The notes beneath the pieces were generated by a model. It did no database searches, was not told the DNA's origin, and saw only the letters and a list, made by a program, of their open reading frames with translations. Below, piece by piece: positions 29,693 to 35,370 of a stretch of 35,370 nt of DNA. Origin of the DNA: Streptomyces sp. CBMA156 (GTDB lineage Bacteria > Actinomycetota > Actinomycetes > Streptomycetales > Streptomycetaceae); assembly GCF_014596515.1 (NCBI RefSeq), contig NZ_MSJQ01000220.1, positions 1 through 35,370 on the forward strand, read 5' to 3'. Numbering within the stretch: position 1 is the stretch's first letter; each line of letters begins with the position of its first letter. Both the position numbers and the translations under genes were made by a program.

Positions 29693-32059
29693 ATGGAGCG
29701 GGTGCACAACGAGATCAGCGGCGGGGTGTTCTTCGCCACGGTCGTCCAGGGCCACGACATCACCCTGCACCTGCCGGCCCCCGTCCGCCCCGCACTGTCC
29801 GGCCTCCCGGCCGCAACACCGGAGTTCGTCGGCCGCGAGACGGAGTCACAGGTGCTGTCCGAGGTCCTCGACCCCGCCTCGCCGGGCCGGACGGCGGTGG
29901 TGTCCGCGGTCGCCGGCCTCCCGGGCGTCGGCAAGACCGAACTGGCCGTCCAGGCGGTGCGGGCCGCACAGGGCCGCGGCTGGCTGCCCGGCGGCGTGCT
30001 CTTCGTCGACCTGCACGGATACGACGACGAACGGCGACTGACCCCCGGCCAGGCCCTGGACGCCATGCTGCGGGCCCTCGGCGTCCCGCCCGAACACATC
30101 CCGCCCCGGCCCGAGGACCGTACCCGGCTGTACGTCTCGGCCCTGGCGGCCTGCGCACGCCAGGGCCGCGCCCTGGCCGTCGTGCTGGACAACGCCGCGA
30201 GCGCCGAACAGGTCAGGCCACTGCTCCCGGCGGACGGCAGGACCCGGGCGATCGTGACCTCGCGCAACACCCTCGCCACCCTGGACGCGCGGCTGCTCGA
30301 CCTGGACGTGCTGGACGAGCAGGCCTCCGTACGGGTGCTCGCCGCGGTGCTGCGGCGCGCCCGCGGCACCGACGCCCGGGTCACCGACGACCCGCAGGCC
30401 GCCCTCACCGTCGTCCGGCTCTGCGGACGGCTGCCCCTCGCGCTGCGGATCGTCGCCGCGCTGCTGGCCGAGGACCCGCGGCGTCCGCTCGCCGAACTGG
30501 CCCGCGACCTCGCGGACGAACGGGCCAGACTCGCCGAACTGGAGGTGGCGGACCTGTCGGTCCGCGCCGCCTTCGACCTGTCCTACCGCACCCTGGCCGC
30601 TCCCGTCGCCGCGATGTTCCGGCTGCTCGCCCTGCACCACGGCCCCGACATCTCCGCCGAGGCCGCCGCCGTCCTCGCCGGGACGCACGAACGGGAGGCC
30701 CGTCGGACCCTGGAGGCCCTGGCCCGCGCCCACCTGCTGGAGCACGGCACCGGGCGCGGACGCCGGCGGCTGCACGACCTGGCGCGGCTCTACGCCGGCG
30801 ACCGCCTGACGGCCGACAGCACGCCCCGGGAACGCGAACTCGCCACCGAGCGGCTGGTGACGTTCTACCTGGACGGGACCCGCAGGGCCGCGGCCGCCCT
30901 GCGGATCGAGTCGCCGGTACTCCGCGGCGAGGGCCTCTACTCCGACTTCCGCTCCTCCCCGGACGACTCCACGACCCCGGGGTTCCGGGAGTCCTTCCGC
31001 GCGACCGCCCGCACCGCACTGGAGACGATGGGCGTACGGCCCGGCCGGGCGCCCACGGACGCGACGGCCGCGCCGCGGGCCCCGCAGGGCCCCGGGATCC
31101 TCGCCCCCGAGCGACGCCAGGAGGTCACGGAGGTCCTCGGCTGGCTCGACGCCGAACGCGCCAACCTGCTGGCCACCGCCGCCCACACCGCACGCCCGGA
31201 GCGGACCGCCGGATCGGCCGCGCTCGGCGACCGGCTGGCCACCCTGGTCACCCTGGTGAGCGGGCTGGCGGAGGCACTGCGGTGGGACGCCCGGGCCGCG
31301 GCCATGGCCGCCGAACTCCACTGGCAGGCAGCCGAACTCCACCACGGCCTGGGCGACCGGCGGGCACAGGCCGTCCACCTCAACAACAGCGCCGTCATGG
31401 ACCCCGAGCCCGGCCGGCGAAGCGCCGAACGGCTGATCCGGGCCGGCGAGATCTTCGCGGAGCTCGGGGACCGCGCGGGGGAGGGCACGGTCCTCGCCAA
31501 CCTCGGCACCGCCTACCACCTGCTGGACCGCCACGAAGGGGCCGCCGCCGCCCGACGCCTCGCCGCCGACGCCTACCTCCAGGCCGGCCGGCCCAACGCC
31601 CTGGGGGAACAGCTGGTCAGGCGCGCGATCTCGCTGCGCTCCGCCGGGCGGCTCGCGGACGCCGTCGACACGCTGGGCTCCGCCGCCCGGGTCTTCGACG
31701 CCAACCGCTCCATCCGCGGGGAGGACTACGCCCTCGACACGCTCGCCGAACTCCTGGACGTGGTGAGCGATCCCGCGCTCGCCGCCCCGCTCCTCGGGAC
31801 CGCGGCGGAGATCTTCGGACGTGCCGGAGAACCCGGACGGCAGGGCAGGACCCTCGTCAACCTGGGGCTGGCGCTGCTCGACCTGGGCCGCGGCGGGGAG
31901 GCGCGGGAGGCCTCCGAGCGGGCCCTCGCGTTGCTCGACGGCCACCGGTGGGCGGGTGAACTCGGGGAGCAGGCCAGGAGGTTGTCGGCCGGCGGGCCGT
32001 CGGCACCGGCCGACCGGTGGTCCCGGCGCCACCGGCTCCTCGGGTCCTCCGGGGGCTGA
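29693..32059 (+). CDS. NB-ARC (STAND) NTPase with TPR-like C-terminus
   Basis: 788 aa from ATG 29693 (GGGGGGAGGA upstream); an in-frame GTG at 29624, also behind GGGAGGA, would add 23 residues. A short N-terminal EISGGVFFATVVQGHDITLH segment, typical of streptomycete STAND proteins, is followed by Walker A AGLPGVGKTELA, Walker B ALAVVLDNA, an Arg-containing sensor AIVTSRN, and LCGRLPLALRI (the GLPLA-like box). After a winged-helix part (~residues 320-390) come ~350 residues of TPR-like helices (RRAQAVHLNNSAVMDP; RAGEGTVLANLGTAYHLLDR). No SARP DNA-binding domain or nuclease effector is fused, so it is either a regulator or a sensor whose effector is elsewhere; phage sensing is possible but not shown. 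Confidence 0.9.
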   Translation: MERVHNEISGGVFFATVVQGHDITLHLPAPVRPALSGLPAATPEFVGRETESQVLSEVLDPASPGRTAVVSAVAGLPGVGKTELAVQAVRAAQGRGWLPGGVLFVDLHGYDDERRLTPGQALDAMLRALGVPPEHIPPRPEDRTRLYVSALAACARQGRALAVVLDNAASAEQVRPLLPADGRTRAIVTSRNTLATLDARLLDLDVLDEQASVRVLAAVLRRARGTDARVTDDPQAALTVVRLCGRLPLALRIVAALLAEDPRRPLAELARDLADERARLAELEVADLSVRAAFDLSYRTLAAPVAAMFRLLALHHGPDISAEAAAVLAGTHEREARRTLEALARAHLLEHGTGRGRRRLHDLARLYAGDRLTADSTPRERELATERLVTFYLDGTRRAAAALRIESPVLRGEGLYSDFRSSPDDSTTPGFRESFRATARTALETMGVRPGRAPTDATAAPRAPQGPGILAPERRQEVTEVLGWLDAERANLLATAAHTARPERTAGSAALGDRLATLVTLVSGLAEALRWDARAAAMAAELHWQAAELHHGLGDRRAQAVHLNNSAVMDPEPGRRSAERLIRAGEIFAELGDRAGEGTVLANLGTAYHLLDRHEGAAAARRLAADAYLQAGRPNALGEQLVRRAISLRSAGRLADAVDTLGSAARVFDANRSIRGEDYALDTLAELLDVVSDPALAAPLLGTAAEIFGRAGEPGRQGRTLVNLGLALLDLGRGGEAREASERALALLDGHRWAGELGEQARRLSAGGPSAPADRWSRRHRLLGSSGG

Positions 32060-32113
32060 TCCCGGGGCCGGCCGCGCTCTGGCGTGCCCCGGTGCGCCCT
32101 GTCGTGCCCCGCG

Positions 32114-32148
32114 TGCGCGAGAAGTCGGACCCGCCGACTTCTCGCGCA
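32114..32148. terminator. Perfect 15-bp hairpin after the STAND gene
   Basis: Arms TGCGCGAGAAGTCGG (32114-32128) and CCGACTTCTCGCGCA (32134-32148), five-base loop. The same GAGAAGTCGG core recurs at 34392-34416. Confidence 0.88.
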
Positions 32149-32221
32149 GAGCGCCCCGGAGGCCTCCGAGGACGGCGCGGGCTCGCGGAGCGTCCACGGG
32201 CCCGCGCCCTCGGGCAGCCGG

Positions 32222-33826
32222 CTACTGGCGGGTGCAGGTGGGGTCGGTGTCCGGCAGGCGTCCGGAGGCCAGGTAGGCGTTGACGGTGTCGTCCACGCAG
32301 GCGTTGCCGTAGATCCCGTACAGCTGATGCTGGTTGGCGCCCTGGAGGGTCAGCAGGCGTGAGCTGGGCAGCATCTCGTGCAGGGCGACGCCGCCGCTGT
32401 AGGGGGTGCGCGGGTCGCCGGTGGCGGAGAGGATCAGCGCCCGGGCGTCGCGGCGCACCTGGGTGGGCGCCTCGCGCGGGGCGTCCCAGAAGGCGCAGGG
32501 GCTGATGTTGTCGAGCAGCGGGCCGAACAGCGGGCTCTCGGCGCGGCTGCGTTCGATCTCGCGCCAGTAGTGCTCGGGGTCGTGGGACGCTGGGCCGTCC
32601 GCGCACAGGACGGCCTGCACGGCGCTGCCGCCCGGCGACCCCTGCGGGCCGAACAGGGCCTGGAGCATGGCGATGGTGTCCGCGGTCGGGGTGACCGGCT
32701 TGCCCGCCGCGGCCTCGGCGAGCATCACCATCTGCCCGGCGAGGGCGGCCCGTTCCGCTTCGGAGTCGCCCTGGAGCCCCGCGAAGAGCACCATCGGCAC
32801 CCGGGAGTCGTCGAGTTCGAAGGCGTCAGCGCCGCTGCCGAGGACGAGCGGACGGTTCGCGGCCGCCTCCTCGGTGTGCAGGACTCCGGCGGTCACCTCC
32901 GCGCGGGTGCGGCCGAGCCCGTACGTGCCGTGGCGGGCCGCCGCCCAGTCCGCCCAGTCGGTGAACGCGTGGTCGAGCACGGGCAGTTGGTGCGGGATGA
33001 GCTCCGGCCCGGCGTGGCGCGGGTCCAGCGCGCTGTCCAGGACCATCCGGTCGAGGCGGCCGGGGAACATCTGGGAGTACACCGTGCCGAGGTACGTGCC
33101 GTAGGACAGGCCGAGGTAGGAGACCTTCCGTTCGCCGAGCGCCCCCCGGAGTAGGTCCAGGTCCCGGGCCATGTCGCGGGTGCTCGCGTACGGCAGCAGG
33201 TCACCGGCCGCCGAGCGGCACTTGGCCGCGAGGTCCCGCTGGAGGGTGACCTGGCGCTCGAAGCCCGCCCGGCCGATCCCGGAGGACAGGATGCTGAGGC
33301 CGACGGGCCAGCCGCAGTCGATCTGGGCGCTGCGGCCGACGAAGCGCGGGTCCAGCCCGACGATGTCGAAGCGGCCGGCGGTCTCCTTGAGGGCGGCGTG
33401 CACCCGGGGCGGTGCGCCGATCGTCGGGCTGCCGGGGCCGCCGTCGTTGAGTAACAGCACGCCGATCCGGTGGCGGGTGTCGGTGGCCTTGATCCGGGAG
33501 GCCGCCAGCGTGACGGTGCGTCCGCCGGGGTTTCCGTAGTCGAGCGGCACGGTGATCTCGGTACAGCGGGCGCCGGCCTGTTCGAGTGCGGCGCCGTCCT
33601 GGTCGTCCGGGCCCAGGACGCAGCTGTGCCAGTCGAGATGCTGCCCGTAGTAGCGGTCGAGCCCCCGGGCGCCGGCCTCCGTGGCTTCCGCGGCCTGCGC
33701 GGGGAGGGTCGCGGCGGCGGTGACGGCCAGGCCGGCCACGAGGGCGAGGCCGGCCGCGGCGGTGCGCCGGAGGATCCGGGGCCGTCGGGCGGCGGGGGCG
33801 GTACGGCTGTGCTGAGGGTCGGTCAT
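32222..33826 (-). CDS. Secreted alpha/beta hydrolase, SlpD/E type, duplicate 2
   Basis: 534 aa from ATG 33826 (GAGGAGGCCGC upstream). Signal region RRPRILRRTAAAGLALVAGL ending near LPAQAAEA. Same catalytic set as duplicate 1: NDGGPGSPT, GLSYGTYLG, SATGDPRTPY, GANQHQLYG, ending DPTCTRQ. Differences are concentrated in the signal region, around VGLSILSSGIGRAG, and near the C-terminus (substrate side), hinting at specificity drift after duplication. The acid motif here keeps the family-typical TP (GDPRTPYSGG) that duplicate 1 has lost. Divergent from the small gene at 33884. Confidence 0.9.
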   Translation of the reverse strand: MTDPQHSRTAPAARRPRILRRTAAAGLALVAGLAVTAAATLPAQAAEATEAGARGLDRYYGQHLDWHSCVLGPDDQDGAALEQAGARCTEITVPLDYGNPGGRTVTLAASRIKATDTRHRIGVLLLNDGGPGSPTIGAPPRVHAALKETAGRFDIVGLDPRFVGRSAQIDCGWPVGLSILSSGIGRAGFERQVTLQRDLAAKCRSAAGDLLPYASTRDMARDLDLLRGALGERKVSYLGLSYGTYLGTVYSQMFPGRLDRMVLDSALDPRHAGPELIPHQLPVLDHAFTDWADWAAARHGTYGLGRTRAEVTAGVLHTEEAAANRPLVLGSGADAFELDDSRVPMVLFAGLQGDSEAERAALAGQMVMLAEAAAGKPVTPTADTIAMLQALFGPQGSPGGSAVQAVLCADGPASHDPEHYWREIERSRAESPLFGPLLDNISPCAFWDAPREAPTQVRRDARALILSATGDPRTPYSGGVALHEMLPSSRLLTLQGANQHQLYGIYGNACVDDTVNAYLASGRLPDTDPTCTRQ

Positions 33827-33883
33827 GCGGCCTCCTCGGCGACGTGGGATTCTGCCCCGGAGAACCAGCCGAGGAGAACCCCT

Positions 33884-34357
33884 GTGATCAGCCTTTCCTT
33901 CTCCGTCCCCGGGCCGGATTCGCCGTGGTGGAGCACCTGGGACGAAGCGAAGCACCTGAACCCCGAGGCCATCACGGAGACGGCCCTGCGGTACAAGTAC
34001 TTCAGCGTAGGCGCCGAACTGGCCGTGGGGGGTGCAGAGTTCGTATCTGGTCGTAGTTTCGTCCCGCTGGTCGACCTTGCGCTCTCCCTGGCGTGGGTCG
34101 CCGACCGCCTCGCCGGGGGAGAGGAGGCGGCCTTCGGCTTCACCGAGCGCGCCGAGGTCATCCGCCTGCGCCCGGCCGGCGACCTGGTCCGGGTGAGCTC
34201 GTCGGCGAAGCCGGTGGAGGCGAGTGCCGAGCGGACCGAACTGCTGGCGAAACTGGCCGAGTTCGTCGACGCCGCCTACGCACGGCTGATCGAGGAGATC
34301 CCCGGGCTGGTCGGCAATCCGACCATCCGCCGCCTCGACCGGACCGCAGGCCGCTGA
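33884..34357 (+). CDS. Unknown 157-aa protein
   Basis: GTG 33884 is preceded by GAGGAG; the frame is open further upstream only because it is antisense to the hydrolase gene. The sequence begins VISLSFSVPGPDSPWWSTWD, and has LVDLALSLAWVADRLAGGEE and a VIRLRPAGDLVRVSSS strand, then a charged C-terminal helix (RTELLAKLAEFVDAAYARLI). It vaguely resembles small polymorphic-toxin immunity-type or DUF7878-like proteins of actinomycetes, but I cannot assign it. It ends before a repeated hairpin. Confidence 0.75.
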   Translation: MISLSFSVPGPDSPWWSTWDEAKHLNPEAITETALRYKYFSVGAELAVGGAEFVSGRSFVPLVDLALSLAWVADRLAGGEEAAFGFTERAEVIRLRPAGDLVRVSSSAKPVEASAERTELLAKLAEFVDAAYARLIEEIPGLVGNPTIRRLDRTAGR

Positions 34358-34387
34358 AGGCCCGGGGCTTCCGCCGGTCCCGGCCGC

Positions 34388-34420
34388 GCACGAGAAGTCG
34401 GCCCCGCCGACTTCTCACGC
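34388..34420. terminator. Second copy of the GAGAAGTCGG hairpin
   Basis: Arms GAGAAGTCGG (34392-34401) and CCGACTTCTC (34407-34416), extended by two pairs after two mismatches. Loop CCCCG; the copy at 32114 has ACCCG. Confidence 0.8.
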
Positions 34421-34443
34421 AAAGCCCCTGGTCAGACATGCCC

Positions 34444-34449
34444 TACGAT
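34444..34449 (+). promoter_or_regulatory. -10 box TACGAT of a leaderless leader-peptide mRNA
   Basis: TACGAT followed by seven bases and the ATG of the six-codon ORF, placing the start site at that ATG. No good -35 is seen. Confidence 0.45.
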
Positions 34450-34456
34450 GGCCCCC

Positions 34457-34477
34457 ATGTTCCTCTCGCGTGACTAG
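34457..34477 (+). CDS. Putative leader peptide MFLSRD (uORF) of the MFS gene
   Basis: ATG 34457, six codons, TAG 34475-34477; 96 bp upstream of the MFS start. Its ATG coincides with the predicted transcription start. Followed by two hairpins, as in ribosome-mediated attenuators of drug-resistance genes. Confidence 0.45.
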   Translation: MFLSRD

Positions 34478-34491
34478 GACCCCAGGCGGCG

Positions 34492-34553
34492 GCCGCACCC
34501 CGATGGTGCGGCGGCCCTTCGGCGTCCCGGTACACCGGCGCGCGGCGCGCGCC
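34492..34553 (+). promoter_or_regulatory. Two leader hairpins between the uORF and the MFS gene
   Basis: Hairpin 1: GCCGCACC (34492-34499) with GGTGCGGC (34505-34512), five-base loop. Hairpin 2: GGCGCGC (34537-34543) with GCGCGCC (34547-34553), three-base loop, ending shortly before the GAGGAA ribosome-binding site. Confidence 0.5.
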
Positions 34554-34573
34554 AGCCTTCGAGGAACCCCTTC

Positions 34574-35370
34574 ATGCCTTCGTCCTACGCGACGGTCCTG
34601 CGCACCCCCGGCGCGGTCCGGCTCTTCTCCGCTGCCCTGGTCGGCCGCCTCTCCTACGGCGTCGTCCCCCTCTCGCTCCTGCTCGCCGTCAGCGCCACCA
34701 CCGGCTCCTACGCCCGGGCCGGCTGGCTGACCGCCCTGTTCGCCGCCTCCAGCGTGCTGCTCTCGCCCGTCCGCGCCGGGCTGGTCGACCGCCACGGCCC
34801 GCGCCGGGCGCTGCCGCCGATGGCGGCCGGGTACGCGCTGGTGCTGCTCGGCCTGGCCGCGGCCACCTGGCGCCCTGGCGTCCCGTACCCGGTGCTGCTC
34901 GCCCTCGCCGTGGCGGCCGGCGTGTTCGCGCCGCCCCTCGGGCCGGTCACCCGGGCGCAGTGGAGCGCCCTGCTGCCCGACCCCGGCCTGCGCCGCCGGG
35001 CCTACAGCCTGGACACCGTCGCCGAGGAACTCCTGTACGTCACCGGGCCGTTGCTGGCCGGTGTGATCGCCGCGGCGACGGCGCGCCCGGCGCTCGGGCT
35101 GGTGCTCGGCGCCGGTCTCGTCCTCGGCGGCACCCTCGCCCTGGCCGCCTCCGTCCGCACCGAGTCCGGTGCCGACACCGGCTCCACAGCCGCCGAGGAC
35201 CGGTCGCGCCCCTGGCAGTTGCTGGCCCGCACCCGCCAGCCGCTGGCCGCCGCGGCCGGGGCCGGTGCCGGGCTCGGGGCGTTCGGCCTGCTGGCGGTGG
35301 TCTTCGCCCAGCGGCACGGGCAGGCCGCGGACGCCGCCTGGGTGGAGGCGGCGCTGGCGGCCGGCAGCGC
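34574..35370 (+). CDS. MFS transporter, 3'-truncated by window end
   Basis: Open from ATG 34574 (GAGGAA upstream) to the end of the window, 265 codons. Alternating hydrophobic segments (AALVGRLSYGVVPLSLLLAV, AGWLTALFAASSVLLSPVRA) with the cytoplasmic loop GLVDRHGPRRALPPM, the MFS loop 2-3 motif (usually G..aDr.G.r), and a central charged loop around ESGADTGSTAAEDRSRPW. This places six to seven of the expected 12 helices in view. It is the exporter-like group found throughout actinomycetes; the substrate is unknown. The uORF and two hairpins upstream suggest drug-inducible control by ribosome stalling. Confidence 0.85.
   Translation, partial: MPSSYATVLRTPGAVRLFSAALVGRLSYGVVPLSLLLAVSATTGSYARAGWLTALFAASSVLLSPVRAGLVDRHGPRRALPPMAAGYALVLLGLAAATWRPGVPYPVLLALAVAAGVFAPPLGPVTRAQWSALLPDPGLRRRAYSLDTVAEELLYVTGPLLAGVIAAATARPALGLVLGAGLVLGGTLALAASVRTESGADTGSTAAEDRSRPWQLLARTRQPLAAAAGAGAGLGAFGLLAVVFAQRHGQAADAAWVEAALAAGS

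Noticed and set aside
29693..32059. STAND protein considered as a SARP-type pathway activator
   Set aside because: There is no N-terminal OmpR-like winged helix or BTAD; the N-terminus is a short GGVFFATVVQ-type segment, so direct DNA binding is unsupported.
1..35370. Search for tRNA, rRNA, insertion sequences or integrase genes explaining the islands
   Set aside because: No tRNA-like cloverleaf, rRNA segment, transposase or integrase protein was recognised by eye; a covariance-model scan would be decisive.

Overview
The window comes from a high-GC actinomycete, almost certainly Streptomyces or a close relative in the Streptomycetaceae. The evidence is very strong G/C third-position bias, GTG/TTG starts, many starts lying 6-8 nt after a TANNNT -10 box (leaderless mRNAs), MerR-type promoters with 19-bp spacers, a 25-residue bL37 ribosomal protein, and typical actinomycete families (lasso-peptide B2 protein, NB-ARC/TPR protein, SlpD/E-type secreted hydrolases, graspetide maturation genes). 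It is an accessory-rich chromosomal stretch with many scars of duplication and deletion.

Layout. 1-0.5 kb: 3' end of a lasso-peptide B2 protease ending in an 8-bp tandem repeat, then a decayed methyltransferase fragment and an orphan MerR-type promoter. 0.8-4.4 kb: small zinc-ribbon protein, beta-carbonic anhydrase, membrane PP2C phosphatase, AraC regulator and VOC protein. 4.39-8.84 kb: an island bracketed by ~57-bp direct repeats carrying an XRE/TPR regulator broken by a one-base frameshift and a complete ATP-grasp RiPP operon (tgmA-tgmB-tgmC) expected to make an aspartimide-bearing graspetide. A second, decayed tgmC 3' end lies beside the right repeat. 8.8-10.7 kb: VOC protein and FAD monooxygenase, with twin GTGCACTAGTGC operators.

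10.75-18.2 kb is the least explained region: an animal-type heme peroxidase, a VioB-type ferritin-like protein, an ACC-synthase-like PLP enzyme and five beta-sandwich proteins without visible signal peptides, two pairs of which look paralogous. No core NRPS, PKS or other known biosynthetic gene is present. This is the best candidate for an undescribed system.

18.2-27.8 kb: a duplicated RidA 5' end, RidA, a beta-hydroxyacid-type dehydrogenase divergent from a LysR regulator with a 19-bp palindrome at its start, a secreted hydrolase, a winged-helix protein under a MerR-type promoter, a beta/gamma-crystallin-like protein, a cupin, bL37, an unknown protein, a DUF4037 protein with the relic of a second copy, and an EF-hand protein. 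27.8-35.4 kb: two nearly identical secreted hydrolase genes bracket a STAND NTPase gene whose upstream region holds eight repeats spaced 10-11 bp apart. A small unknown gene follows, then an MFS exporter (cut by the window end) behind a six-codon leader ORF and two hairpins.
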